A stretch of 64,000 nt of DNA from Acanthosepion lycidas (lineage: Eukaryota > Mollusca > Cephalopoda > Sepiida > Sepiidae): the NCBI GenBank assembly GCA_963932145.1, contig OZ010577.1, positions 18,561,789 to 18,625,788 on the forward strand, in the 5' to 3' direction. The first letter of the stretch is position 1; the number at the start of each line of letters is the position of its first letter. The notes beneath the pieces were generated by a model. That model ran no database searches and was not told where the DNA came from. It saw only the letters and a list, made by a program, of their open reading frames with translations. The position numbers were made by a program, and so were the translations under genes. Shown here one piece after another: positions 1-11,105 of the stretch.

Positions 1-70
1 AGTTAGTGAAGAGTGCAGGGATGATAAGATTCATGCCTGTTCTTTGGGTATTTGTACAAAATGAACATGA
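1..70 (-). repeat. SINE-2 fragment
   Basis: A short stretch resembles the middle of the SINE-2 family on the minus strand: a string like GATTCATGCCTGTTCTTTGG followed by a short spacer matches the better copies near 26.7 and 27.1 kb. Neither the tRNA-like head nor the tail is visible. The match is weak. Confidence 0.3.
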
Positions 71-489
71 ACATCTTCTCTTTCAGATGTCTTGATAAAG
101 CATGTTTGTCTAGCAATGTTTTATTCCATTAGCCTTTTTTATTGCATGAATTTATGTCACCATCATTGTTTATTCAGTCTATAAAAAATGCTTCTTTCAT
201 AGACAATTATTAGCAAAATAAAGGCTGTATTCTAATTTCATTGCATATTAAGAGGTTAAATGGCAAAGTGGAAAAATTATGTGTAACATGTTTCATCATA
301 TAGAAGGACTTCATCAGACTAAAATAAAGTTCTTATTTATGAAATGTCAATGTCAGTTATAATTATGATAACAATAATAAAACAAAAATAATAATAGCAA
401 AAACAAAGGCATATGAAATGAATGAGATTGGCTAGGCTTTGTGTCCACACACATCAGATGCAAAAAAAAAAATTAAACTTAAAAATTTA

Positions 490-702
490 AGGCATTGGAG
501 AACTTGGAGGGGGGAATTAACAGGAGATAACTGACATCCACTAAACATGGCATGTGGAACTAGAACAGTCTATCCCAGTGAGCGAAATAAAGGGTTCAGT
601 TCGACATTCCAACCACTTGAAGAAGGCTGAAGCGTACAACGGCCAAAAAATATGGCGGCAAAGATGAGGATAATAGTTCGAATAATGTAAATAGTGTAAA
701 AA
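490..702 (+). repeat. SINE-1 copy, 5' truncated
   Basis: This matches the body and 3' part of the SINE-1 family: GAGAACTTGGAGG, then GGAACTAGAACAGTCTAT, then AATAAAGGGTTCAGTTCG, ending GAATAATGTAAATAGTG. The tRNA-like head seen in the copies at 2762-3096 and 24368-24673 is missing. The hammerhead-like core has decayed to TTGAAGA with AAAA in place of GAAA. Such elements are moved by LINE enzymes and carry no protein. Confidence 0.7.
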
Positions 703-1365
703 ATTTAAAGCTTTCACATCTTCAGTGTTTCTCCTCTCTGTATAATTATAATCAATGTTTACATATATATGGTTGAATTCTATGAGAAACTTACTTTCAT
801 CTGATGATGTCCTTTTACAGACTAAAATGTATTAGACAGAATTTTTACACTTTCTCATTCATTTGACTGACATTGTTTTCATATATAGAAATTTACATAT
901 CACATTCTCCTATTGTATATTATATCTTTTCTTAAATGATATCATAACAATTGTAAGTTGGAGTATTAATTAAGAATCAGTCAGTAATGTTTTTTAACAA
1001 CTAAACACACAATGAGTGGATTTATTTTCACAGTTTAAGCTACAAGTATAGATTCACACAAAGATGAGGTTAGGTATTTGTTTATCATGATGCATCTTGT
1101 CAAAAATCCCTTTCTTCACATAAATGTGACATGGGCTCAGAATGTTCAGGTTTCTTTATACCTCTTTTGGGTCGTTAACACCTTTGGTATTGAATGTGCA
1201 CAATTGATTTTTATCAAATAACACAGATTTTTCCAATAAAATTCACCTTTGTAGAAATTCTTTTGTCTGTATATTTAATAATATGTTTATTACATGCAGA
1301 AAATGTCATGCTATATCTAAAATATCCTCATTTCCCAACTCAAAATTCCATCCACTTTTCCTAAA
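703..1365. other. AT-rich stretch, nothing recognised
   Basis: No coding-like frame, RNA gene or clear repeat boundary was seen. Base composition is uniformly AT-rich. Confidence 0.4.
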
Positions 1366-1369
1366 TCTG

Positions 1370-1465
1370 GATAATTATCTGGAGTTCAAGAGCCACTTTG
1401 TTAGGGAATAGATAGAGTCCAGGAAAGATCAGGTTCATGCCTTTTCCTTGTGCATTAGCACAAAA
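1370..1465 (-). repeat. SINE-2 fragment
   Basis: Minus-strand match to the middle of SINE-2: a TCCAGGAAAGATCAGGTTCA string followed by CCTTTTCCTTGTGCATTAGC, which aligns with the CCAAGGGTATTAGCACATAAG part of better copies. Old and partial. Confidence 0.4.
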
Positions 1466-2760
1466 TGCATAAGTAGCTGAAATTTTAACCCTTTTATGCA
1501 CACTGTAAAATCTGTTATTAACTATAAGAATTAATATAAAATGTCCCAAATGTAGGACAGTGGTCATTATAGCTATAAACCTATAATAGTTATTACAGTT
1601 AAGGGGTCAACATGGTATGCTGTTTTTTGTACAGTAATTGTGATTTTTGCTTTGCTTCTCAATGGTAGTAAGATGTCATATATGGTCATTTTTAACATGG
1701 GGATTATCATCAGCCAATTCAAAAGCTGCCCTGACACAGTGGTCATTCATATTCAGCAGATTCTCACTTTTTTAGTACAGTGAGGGAGATACTGCTGCAG
1801 AGTTAGAAGCCCTGGGACTGGGTATCTTTTTCATTAATTAAAAAATGAATAGAGATTATGCATTGATCCTGGCCCAAAAATTGAGAAAGGATAAGCAGTA
1901 ATGATATTTAATTGAAAAATACAATCCATGTAGCGAAAAGTGGGGACTTATTTTTTTTTTTTTTTTCACATTTTCAGTTTTGGCAGTTTTAAAATTTTTG
2001 AATCTTAAGTTTATGATTTTGTGTTTCTGACTTAATTCAGCTGCACTTTGTTTTTTGGGATTTTTTTTGCATATTATAGCAGCCCAAAATAAAAAAAATA
2101 TAGCAGCCTAAAATAAAAAATATGTAATATTAAGACTAGAAACAACAAGAAAAACAAAGCCAGTCAATAAAACAAACATTCCAGTGAAACTCTGCTGAAG
2201 TGTCCTACATACATCAAACTAGAAATTGACAGCTTGCTTTCTCTCCTTGCTGTTTTTAGATGATGGATGATTTTTGGAAGAGAGTTTAAAATTAATTACA
2301 TGTGCACTCAGAAAGTTTGCTCACATTGTTTCAGATAAGAAAGTGAATTGAAAACTCAAAAAATCAAAAACTCATGATACCATATTTTTGTTAATTTAGA
2401 AAAAAAAAATGATATACATGATTTCTTGAAAAAAATGTTTATAATCAATCATAAAAGAAAAGTTTATATGTAAAAGCAGTCTGATTATCTTTTTATGTCA
2501 TAGTGTGCTTTTAAAAATATTCATTTATCATTTTTTTAAATCACTCATAGCTAACAGCTTCTCTGTTCAGTTGGTATTTAAAATAGAGTTCATGTGATAA
2601 AGACATTAATTGCTTGACAAGCTAGAAAGTTGTAAATAATTTTTATTTTATTTAAATTGTTCAATGCTTACAGTCAGTTCAATTTTCTTTTAATATGTGT
2701 TTCTTATGACAAAGAAATTGATTGTTTAAAAAACTAAAATTTTTTGCTGCAAATGATTTT
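1466..2760. other. AT-rich stretch with homopolymer runs
   Basis: No gene was seen. It contains a poly-T run near 1950-1966 and several short A or T runs. An open frame over the right edge reads into the SINE-1 copy and is not a gene. Confidence 0.4.
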
Positions 2761-2761
2761 A

Positions 2762-3096
2762 TTTATCTGTCTATATCTCTGAGATGTGGTATTATGATTA
2801 TTTACATTATTCGGGGGCTGTTATCCTCATCTTCATTACGATATTCACATCAGCCATTGTACACTCCGGCCTTCTTCATGTTATTGGAATTTCAAACAAA
2901 ACCCTTTATTTTGTCCACCTGGGTAGATTGTCCTAGTTCCACGTGCCATGCCTCTTCTGAATGTCTCAGTCATTTCCCTTTAACTCAACTTTCCAATTTT
3001 TTTGGTTCACCATTGTTATAGCCTGATATTGAAATCACAACTCTTTGGGTCTAGTCACTGGATCTAACCGTCTTTATCCACTGGGCCATGTGTCTT
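2762..3096 (-). repeat. SINE-1, full length with tRNA-like head
   Basis: Read on the minus strand the copy starts with a polymerase III A box, TGGCCCAGTGG, near 3087, followed by a worn B box (GATTTCAATATC). It continues through the SINE-1 body and ends with CTCAGAGATATAGACAGAT near 2762. At about 335 bp it defines the full family length with the copy at 24.4-24.7 kb. The A box fits TRGCNNAGTGG exactly. A second copy lies head to head at 3098-3303. Confidence 0.8.
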
Positions 3097-3097
3097 T

Positions 3098-3303
3098 AAG
3101 AGTTGAGTTAAAGAGAAATATTTGAGACATCTGGAAGAGTCATGGTACGTGGAACTAGAGCAATCTACTTTAGTGGACAAAATAAAGGGTTCGGTTCAAA
3201 TTCCAATCACCTGAAGGAGGCTGGAGTGTACGACAGCTGAAACATTGTGAATATTGGAATGAAGATGAGGATAACAGTCCGAATAATGTAAATAATGATT
3301 TTC
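3098..3303 (+). repeat. SINE-1 copy, 5' truncated, head to head
   Basis: Plus-strand SINE-1 body without the tRNA-like head. It carries CTGAAGG at 3211-3217, a potential stem (GGCTG pairing with CAGC) and GAAAC at 3239-3243, one base short of a full hammerhead core. Together with 2762-3096 it forms an imperfect inverted repeat of about 540 bp. Confidence 0.75.
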
Positions 3304-3467
3304 TTTATTTTTTAATTTTTTTTTTTTCTACCTAAGAGTTTGTCTCTCTAATTTTTAGTCTGGTTCACATGATAAAGGCTTTGATTGCTTAAGCAGCTGA
3401 AATAATTATTTTCATATGTGCACCATTTCCCATATTCAACCAAACAAAATTAGAAAGGAAAGTAAAA

Positions 3468-3795
3468 GGTTTTTTTTTTTTGGTTTTTTTTCAGTTTTTG
3501 ATGCTAGATTTAATTTCTATTGCCTGGATCTGAAAAAAAAATAAACTGTAGATGATGATTGGCATTGCATTTAAATTTTTGAAGATTGTAGGTAGCAGAG
3601 AAGCAAGACCTTGGAAGAGTTTTCCACAGGTTAGAAGTGCAAGAAAAGTAACTGTTAGGACAGAACTTAGGTAATGTCTAGCTATTTCAACAGTAAAACA
3701 ATGAGACCTAGTTGCCAATCTAGTACTGTGCTTCAATTCATGTGGTCATGTTACAAATGAGGAGAGCTCGTTAAAACAACTAGGAATGCTATTTG
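3468..3795 (-). repeat. LINE group A, 3' end
   Basis: Minus-strand remnant of the C-terminal region of a CR1/Jockey-like LINE ORF2. Readable residues include STRLATRSHCFTVEIA and KNLNAMPIIIYS, matching the copies at 9.4, 10.4 and 60.6 kb. A poly-T run at the left edge is the LINE tail. The copy is 5' truncated, as is usual for target-primed insertion. Confidence 0.75.
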
Positions 3796-3829
3796 TCAAG
3801 CTTCTTGTGATTAATGACAGAGATCATGT

Positions 3830-4036
3830 ATGTGGCATGTCCCTTCTGGATATGTGCAATCATGGCTCTCCACAACATCCTATCCTTTGTAGCTCTTAGT
3901 AACGTTTGTCTTTTCACCATCCCTCTCACTCTCTGTTCTGCCAGTTATTGGTACTAGTTTGTTAGGTTGGTTATTCGCTGTATCCCTCTTGCCTTCAATA
4001 TGTCCTTTGAGTATCCAATTCTCCAAGCACTCTTTT
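3830..4036 (-). repeat. RTE-like LINE, 3' end (distal half)
   Basis: Minus-strand 3' portion of an RTE-like LINE. The end reads GGAGAGCCATGATTGC in reverse complement, as in the copies at 18.5 and 23.8 kb. It is cut by repeat C (4037-4482); the rest of the same LINE continues at 4483-4700. Confidence 0.75.
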
Positions 4037-4482
4037 CACATCCTGGGTAAGACATTAAACTACAAGTGCATGCTGGGTAAGACATTAAACTACGTCCAAC
4101 AGCAAGGCCTCTGATCACGAGTTTTTGAGGAGCATGGAACCACCTCTTAATTGCTGGTGTTCCCAGGTCCACCCTGACATGGGGTGGTAGCACTTGTTAG
4201 GGTCCCAGCTATAGGCAAATAGTTAACTATTACCAGCAATACAATTATGAAAGAAATATATTACCAGAAACAGATTTTTGACAAAACAAAATATTACCAG
4301 CAATAAAAATTTTTGTCAGCATTAAATAACCCATTGAGGTTGATATGCCATTAAACAAAATAAACCAACCCAATCTAAACCAAAGAATACATACTCTATT
4401 CATACGAATCTATCCTAAAAATGTTGTCGGCATTAAATAACCCATTGAGGTTGATATGCCATAAAACAAAATAAACCAAGAT
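4037..4482 (+). repeat. Repeat C retroposon nested in RTE
   Basis: A 446-bp unit of an unidentified family, also present at 6000-6465, 50800-50885 and 55335-55735. Shared landmarks are AGCAAGGCCTCTGATCA, GGAACCACCTCTTAATTGCT, GTCCCAGCTATAGGCAAATA and TAAATAACCCATTGAGGTTG. The middle holds short sub-repeats around ATTACCAGCAATA, and the last landmark occurs twice in this copy. Flanks CAAGCACTCTTTT (4024-4036) and CAAGCCCTCTTTT (4483-4495) look like a 13-bp target-site duplication with one mismatch, so it moved as a LINE-dependent retroposon. No protein is encoded. Confidence 0.75.
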
Positions 4483-4700
4483 CAAGCCCTCTTTTTTTCA
4501 TTATATATCCTAATAATTTCATCTGTCTCTTTCTGATTCTAAGTATAATCATCCTTTTTGTTTCCATTTTCCTTACAATTTCCTCATTGCTCACATGTTC
4601 AGCCCATGGTATTCTCAGCATCTTTCTATAGAACTTTTCTGTTGACTCATATCTCTTTATTTGTGAGGAAAAGATAATGAGCATAAAACAGATGAGACTT
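4483..4700 (-). repeat. RTE-like LINE, 3' end (proximal half)
   Basis: Minus-strand open stretch reads FYRKMLRIPWAEHVSNEEIV and then METKRMIILRIRKRQMKLLG, the conserved region near the C terminus of RTE-like reverse transcriptases. It joins 3830-4036 across the inserted repeat C. Confidence 0.8.
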
Positions 4701-4727
4701 ATTTTTGTTTAAATTTCTGGGAGGATA

Positions 4728-4925
4728 ACTTATCATTATTTACATTTGGACTAATATCTTCATCTTTGTTGTTATTGTCACAGTTTTTTGAATTTTGTCT
4801 CCTTCAGGCTTCTTCAGGTTCTTGTTAACCTGGAAAAGCCTTCAAGGAATTTTGAATTTAATCCTTTATTTGATTTATGGGAGTAGATAGTTCTCATTCT
4901 ACTGTTCATGTCTTGTTCTTATAGA
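4728..4925 (-). repeat. SINE-1 variant, partial
   Basis: Minus-strand copy of the SINE-1 body with the variant tail AGTGTAAATAATGATAA-like end also seen at 47745-48065. A CTGAAGA string is present but the GAAA partner is lost. The head is missing. Confidence 0.5.
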
Positions 4926-4984
4926 TGCAAACAAAACAGGAATAATGATAAGAGTAGTACTAAAAAAAACATATACCTCAACAT

Positions 4985-5514
4985 TGTCCTTGTTCTGCTG
5001 TCAATTTAACTGTATAGATTAAATAAAGTTGATTCACTGTGTCAGAATCTTACACATAAATTAACCATGGACTGAATTTTGCTGTCACATGTGGCCAGGT
5101 GCTTCTGCTATGTCTTCAGTTTCTTGATAAAATCTAAAGCAGAATCTTCAATGTTATCCATCCTGACCTGGCATCTCAGCTTGACACTTTCATACCAACA
5201 TAACATCCCTTTGCCTTTTATGTAAATATTTTCATGATAATTGTTCTGATGAACTTTCCTTTTTAGTATCTAGACTTTACAAATTTAAGTTCAAAATTGG
5301 CAACTCGGTCTTTGCAGTTGAAAATGGTTAAATGTAATCCTAATTTCTTTGCTAACAGTTTCTTGTCTCACATTTTTCACTTATCGAACTTTTTTGGGCT
5401 TCTTACTTTGCAGTCAACTTTAATTGTTATCTTCAGTTTTCTTAATTCCTGTTCTTTTATTGTTCTCTCTCCTTAATAATATTTGTTTTTCTCAGTAACC
5501 CTTTTGCATCAGTG

Positions 5515-5535
<21 letters not shown>
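4985..5535 (+). repeat. LINE group A, 3' part
   Basis: Translated pieces in shifting frames read NVIHPDLASQLD and then LATRSLQLKMVKCNPNFFAN, matching the C-terminal region of CR1/Jockey-like ORF2. The untranslated tail follows (CTTAATTCCTGTTCTTTTAT), ending at a poly-T/poly-A junction near 5517-5545. There are several frameshifts and stops. Confidence 0.8.
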
Positions 5536-5546
<11 letters not shown>

Positions 5547-5549
5547 GGA

Positions 5550-5668
5550 AAGGGGATTCAGTTAAACATTCCCTGAATTACATCTGGAGAAGGTCAGAGG
5601 GCATAACGAACACTAAACATTGTGATGATAACAACAAAGATGAAGATATTATCTAAATATAAATAATC
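5550..5668 (+). repeat. SINE-1 fragment
   Basis: The 3' half of SINE-1: GATTCAGTTAAACATTCC, AAACATTGTGATGATAACAA and the AAATAAT end. It sits directly after the LINE A tail. Confidence 0.5.
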
Positions 5669-5999
5669 TAAGTAAATGAGATTTACGTTTTAAAATTTTG
5701 AGTTTTTATAATTTCAACAATCATCTTCAAATTCTATTGTGAAAAGTACATGCATAAAAATAAACTTTTCAAAAAATCAGTCAGTTTTTATCTTGCTTTC
5801 TCATTGTTACAATTCCACAATAAACCTTCAATTTCTCAGGCTGAGGAAGAGAAGATTTGTTTATTAATGCCAAATGTCCTTTAAATTCAAATGTTACCCG
5901 AAAGACCATTTTAATCCCTTATATGTTACTGTAAATATAAAATTATTCAGTAAAAATAAAGACTATATGATATTAACTCGTCTTTCTAACTGAATAGTA
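5669..5999. other. AT-rich stretch, nothing recognised
   Basis: No coding-like frame or repeat family was recognised. Confidence 0.35.
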
Positions 6000-6465
6000 G
6001 TCCAGGTTATGATGGTAAACGACATCCAGCAGCAAGGCCTCTGACTGAGAGATCAAAGGTTTTGAGAAGTGTGGAACCATCTCTTAATTACTGTTGTTCT
6101 TAGGTCTACCCTGATCCAGGATGGTAGCACTTATTAGAGTCCCAGCTATGGGAAAATAGTGTTTCAATTTTTATTTGCTCCACAAAATACAAAAATACAT
6201 TATGGTAAAAATACCAGCTATATATTTATAAAAAAATAAAAAATATGACCGGTTGTAATACATTTTATAGCAAAATGGCAGTCAATACAGCACTAAAGTA
6301 TAAAAATACATTTTTATAGTAAAATTACTGACAATAAACTATAAATGTAAATATTTGTTTGTCCTGAAAGTATAAAAATTATGTACCAAATATTTAGATT
6401 TTGGCATTAAATAACCCATAGAGGTGTTGATATGCCACTAAACAAAAACACCCAATCTGACTGAA
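6000..6465 (+). repeat. Repeat C copy
   Basis: Second repeat C copy: CAGCAAGGCCTCTGACTGAG, GGAACCATCTCTTAATTACT, TCCCAGCTATGGGAAAATAG and the 3' landmark TAAATAACCCATAGAGGTG. The centre has expanded AT-rich sub-repeats with paired CAATA/AAAATACATTT units. No target-site duplication was read with confidence. Confidence 0.75.
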
Positions 6466-6864
6466 TAGTTCAGTGATTCTTAATCTTTGTGGAAGATGAC
6501 TCAAAATCTTATCTAAAACTTATCATGAAGATTCTTGCTCTCATAAATAATGCTTATTTTCACTCTACTCTATCAGTGGGTCCAAAAAAAGGATCTCAAT
6601 CCTCTTCAAAGTAGATGCTTTACAGATTCAAATATAAATAACAAATATTTACCTCTGCCTGGAACAAATAAATTTTTTTATACTCAAATAAAAAAAACAA
6701 AAAAAAAAAACAATATTTACCTCTCTCTGAGCCAACTGCTCTGTTCACAGGATTTAGAATATGCCTACCACATTCCTTGCAGAATGGTAACCTCCTCTAC
6801 AAGAGTCTGCCTACCAAGTAAACGCTTATAGACTCAAATATCATAACAAAAGAAAACTGATTTC

Positions 6865-7120
6865 AACATAAAATAAGTTTCATCAATCTCAATTCTTGCT
6901 TATGGAATTTTCTTCCAGCTTTTTGGATCCCTATCAACTTTAATCTTCAAAAATTTAAATGCAATGTCAATCGTTATCTTCTATCTTCTTAATTCTTATT
7001 CTTTTATTATTCTCTCTCTTTAATAGTGTGTTTTTCTGATATTCTTCAACATTCAGTAACCCCTTGCATCTTAGTAGCTTTATTGCCTTGCTTGGGGTGA
7101 AATTATCAAAAAAACAAACA
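6865..7120 (+). repeat. LINE group A, 3' end
   Basis: Contains the family string AATCTTCAAAAATTTAAATG followed by the tail CAGTAACCCCTTGCATCTTA and the terminal TTGCCTTGCTTGGGGTGAAA plus an A-rich end. Only the last codons and the 3' UTR remain. Confidence 0.75.
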
Positions 7121-7695
7121 AATAAATAACCTAACAAGTTTTGATATGTGAGGAAATCAACTAACCCAAAAGTTATATTAGATATAATTTTTAAACATTT
7201 TTTATTCTAAAACCCCAGTCCAAGTTTGGATATATATAATTTTTTTTTAATTTGATCCAGTCCAAGTGTGACCTAGGCCTGGATGCAAACTCATCTCTGA
7301 AATAAACCAGTTCATTATACCAAGGGTCATTGTATCAAGGGTTTATTGTACTTTGATTCATTCCCATACTTACACTTTATTTGATTGCCTTTGTGGAGGA
7401 AAGACAAAAGTAAACACTAAAATAGTCAATCATTAAATGACAGAAGAATGGTTTCTGAGTTGGAGGATCTGTGAATACATCCACTTAAAAAAATAATCCA
7501 TTGAAAATATATCTTTAACATTTTTCAACTAATGGGTTACATTTTCGCCAGCAATAAAAAACATGCTTTGCGATCCCTTTGAAGAGTATTTAAGTAAAGT
7601 CTCTAGATGGACAAAAGTAGTAAGGAGGAGCAGCAAAATACTGCAACAGATTCACAACACCACAACTTAACAAAGACTCCCTTACTCCTTCAATC
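7121..7695. other. Unique-looking stretch before minisatellite
   Basis: No gene or known repeat was recognised. The last 80 bases are less AT-rich and lead into the 31-bp array. Confidence 0.35.
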
Positions 7696-8020
7696 GTCTT
7701 CCTGACCAAGCAACGTGACGCTCACAATCTTCCTCACCAAGCTATGGGACACTCATGCTCTTCCTCGCCAAGCTATGTGACGCTCATGCTCTTCCTCACC
7801 AAGCTACATGAAGCTGACGCTCTTCCTCACCAAGATGACGCTGACGCTCTTCCTCGCCAAGCTACGTGACGCTGACGCTCTTCCTCGCCAAGTTACATGA
7901 CACTGACACTCTTCCTCACAAAGCTACATGACGCTGACGCTCTTCCTCGCCAAGCTACGTGACGCTCACACTCTTCCCCGCCAAGCTACGGGACACTTAT
8001 GCTCTTACTCCTCACTTTCT
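7696..8020. repeat. 31-bp minisatellite, about 10 units
   Basis: Tandem units begin at 7696, 7727, 7758, 7789, 7820, 7847, 7878, 7909, 7940, 7971 and 8002 (partial). The spacing is 31 bp except for one unit shortened by 4 bp. The unit core is CTCTTCCTCGCCAAGCTACG followed by TGACGCTGACG. It is much richer in GC and CpG than its surroundings. No long open frame follows the period. Confidence 0.9.
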
Positions 8021-8717
8021 CCTTTTCCTTTTTTTCATACATACACATGATGAAATCACATTTCTTTTCCACTTAACAAATACAAACAAGGAACTTTAAC
8101 ACAACTTTAATACTTGTATTCACTGAGAAAAAGTTAGTTGTAGAAATAAAAAAATATTTTATATTTAAAAACCTTTCTTACCTTTATTTTTGTGGGTTGA
8201 TTCAAATAAGTAACATTTATAACAAAACTTTCATTGTTGCATTCTTTGTTTTCAAATCTGACTGAACTTCTCATCTTTTGTTATTTTTATTGATCAATTC
8301 AAACTAGTTTTTCTTGCTTTTGTTGTTTTTATGACAATACATTAATCTGTTGTAGGTTTCTTCATGTTGCAATTTCTTGACAGGGTTTTTTTGTTTTTTT
8401 TTATTACACATTGTTTCATTTCAACCAATTCTTTATTCTTTTCTTTGATAAAACATTTTGGCAACCGTACCCTTTCAGTTGCTTTTCATTCTTGCTGCAT
8501 TCAGTATCCTTCCATTACTTCAGTGTCATCTTAAACATGATTTAGAAGATAAAAATACTGTTATTCACCTGCACCTCTTAAGTCCAGAGATTGAGTCCTA
8601 CACAAATGCTCAGAAGAAAGGCAGTTTGTCCTCTTAAGGAAGAATAGCTGGATATTAATCAAAGTCGTCTCTTTGGTATTTCTGGAAATTCACTGTAAAG
8701 GATTAAGTATAAGAATT
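8021..8717. other. AT-rich stretch, nothing recognised
   Basis: No coding-like frame or clear repeat was seen. Confidence 0.35.
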
Positions 8718-8930
8718 CAGTGGTCAGGAATTAATACAAGCATTACTAAAAGAATAGGACTATTATATGTATAATTATCATTTTGTAGCAGTGTTTTACT
8801 ATAGGAATGTATTGTGAATGAGGAAAATAGGGATTGTCAGTGGTCAGGAATGTATGCAAGAATAAGAAAAGAATAAGGCTATATATATTTTTTTCTTGCA
8901 ATATTTTACTATAGATATGAATGTGCCTGT
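8718..8930. repeat. 120-bp tandem duplication
   Basis: CAGTGGTCAGGAAT starts at 8718 and again at 8838, and the following sequence stays alignable (TTTTACTATAGGAATGTATT against TTTTACTATAGATATGAATG). About 1.7 units are present and they have diverged. Confidence 0.7.
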
Positions 8931-9419
8931 AATTATTAATTTGTGTAGGTATATAAGATGGAAAAAATTTCTTAGTAATATGTTTCATCATTACCATGTA
9001 CTTCTTCAGACTAATAATGCTGGGATCAGCCTCGTATATAAAAGTGGAAAAAAGGATGAGGAGTGAAATTTAACAAATTTCGTTTACAGTTTACATTGAT
9101 TCATTATAAATGCAAAGTCAGTCGGGCTTTAAATTTCAATTTTGACATCTGATAAATGAAGATGTTACCCTATCTCATTCAGGTTTCTATTTCTTTCATT
9201 TTTATTGTAATTGTTTTTAATTAGCCCACATTGTATTTTTAGTAATTTTATGAGAAAAGGAAATGATCCTGTATTGAAATTTACGATAGCTGATTGGGAA
9301 ATCACTGCACTTCCTGAGCATTTATGCTTTAATAAATTACTTTTTTTTTTTTTACTCAAAACTGCATTCTTTAAGTCAAAATTATGACCTATCATAATGA
9401 ATAACTTCCTGTCTTCAAT
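8931..9419. other. AT-rich stretch, nothing recognised
   Basis: Short A and T runs only; no family was recognised. Confidence 0.35.
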
Positions 9420-9872
9420 GTATTGTTTTTTTTAAATGTATTTCACCCCTAACAAGACAGTAAATCCACTAAGACACAAGGCATCACTAAATTAGAAATG
9501 GAAACATTGGACTGAGAACAAAAGAAGGATAATCAGAAGGACAGTAAATAGAGATTGACATGGCATTTAAATTTTTGCAGATTAAAGTTGGCTGGAAGGC
9601 ATGGAGCTGGAAGAGAGTTCCATAAGCAAGAAGTATGAGAAATGAAACTGTTAGCATAGAACTTATGGCTACATCTAGCCAGTTCAATTGTAAATCAATG
9701 AGATCTAGATGTCAGTCTATTACTGCACTTAAATTCACAGAGTGTAGGCACCATAATGCAGAGCTCATCCAAACAATTACCATGAAAGTATTTATAGAAA
9801 TGGCACAAGGAGATAACCTTACTAAAGCCTAGATGCCAGAACAGGGCCAATAATATTGCTGGTCCTCCTTTA
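9420..9872 (-). repeat. LINE group A, 3' part
   Basis: Minus-strand CR1/Jockey-like ORF2 C terminus with a 3' tail. Open pieces read MNWLDVAISSMLTVSFLILL and then ICKNLNAMSISIYCPSDYPS. The tail (TTTCACCCC and an A-rich end) lies at the left. It faces the plus-strand copy at 9880-10690, so the two 5'-truncated copies are head to head. Confidence 0.8.
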
Positions 9873-9879
9873 TAAAGTA

Positions 9880-10690
9880 TTCTTTATCTGTTGTCATTTA
9901 TTCCCTTTTTAATGTAACACTCAATTTTAATGCCTCCAAAACAAAACTTTTCTCCATTAATCATCTGAGAGACCCCTTGCTGCCTTCCAGCAACATGGCT
10001 GATGCTAACCCCTGCCAACATGAAACTGAAAGACTATATTGAATGAATTGCTAGGTCAGCTGCTAAGAAAGTTGGTTCACTGTTATATGAGACACTTTTT
10101 CTCTCCTGAATCTATCTTACATATCTATAAATCTACCATTCATCCATGCTTAGAATATTGTTGCCACATATAGCCCAGTGCTCCTGCTATTTACCTTGAG
10201 CTCCTTGATAATATCCAAAGGATCAGTAATATTATTGATCCTGATCTGGCAGCTTGGCTTCAGTCACTTTCCCACCATTGTAGAGTTGCCTTTTCGTTAA
10301 AGACTTTTATGGTAATTGTTCAGATGAGCTCTTCGCTATGTTACCATGTACATTTTGAATTTAAGTTCAGTACTATGCTGATGTTGAGATCTTATCAATT
10401 TAAAGTTGAGCTGGCTAAATACAGCCATAAGTTCTATGCTAACATTTTTTTCTTGCACTTCTATCTCCATGCTTTTTTCTGGACAACTTTAATCTATAAA
10501 AATTTAAATGCAATGTCAATCACTATTTACCATCCACCAGATTACTCTCTTCTCTTTTGGCTCATTATTAATGTTTCTGTTCCTAATTCTTCCACACTCT
10601 GTAACCCGTTGTGTCTTAGTGGCTTTACAGCCTTGCCTTTCCTGACTTTGATTATTCCCTGTTCTTAAATAAAATCCCAAATATTGAATT
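9880..10690 (+). repeat. LINE group A, longest copy here
   Basis: About 810 bp of a CR1/Jockey-like LINE. Frames in order give SAAKKVG, then CLEYCCH, then IIDPDLA, then MVIVQMSS (the HGNCSDELSS region), then KNLNAMSITIYHPPDYS and the 3' tail with TCTGTAACCCGTTGTGTCTT. These are the thumb and C-terminal parts of the reverse transcriptase; the polymerase core with FADD lies upstream and is absent. There are many stops and frameshifts. Confidence 0.85.
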
Positions 10691-10919
10691 TACAAACTTT
10701 CTTTCAACATTTTTTGTTTATTTATGTTATAACATGGACATACACATTCACCAAAATAAATTCTTAGACTAAAGCATATTGCTGGAGTAATTAAAAATAC
10801 AATGATAAAAGCTAAAACTTTGCCTTTATATCTCCTCTTCATCTGTTATGTCTTTTTAGACTGTAGACAATTATAGCTATCTAGAGTTTCCTTTTCTTTA
10901 ATATCTGTAAAATCAGGAC

Positions 10920-11105
10920 TGTGGTGATTGTTCTTGGGCAAAATAGTGGAGTGGTTTTCTGTTGCGTTCTCTATGGTTTTGAATTCAGAGTTACTATGTC
11001 TAGAGAGCCCAGTCTACTCTGTTATTCTCAGCCATAGCTGGCAAAAAGATGGATTCCTGCTTTTCTAAAGGTATTTAGTACAAATTGAACACACTGTCAT
11101 ATCTG
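10920..11105 (-). repeat. SINE-2 copy, diverged
   Basis: Minus-strand similarity to SINE-2: GTGGTGATTGTTCTTGGGCA, AGAGAGCCCAGTCTACTCTG, CAGCCATAGCTGG, GGATTCCTGC and a GTATTTAGTAC equivalent of the GTATTAGCAC motif. The tRNA-like head is not clear. Confidence 0.5.
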
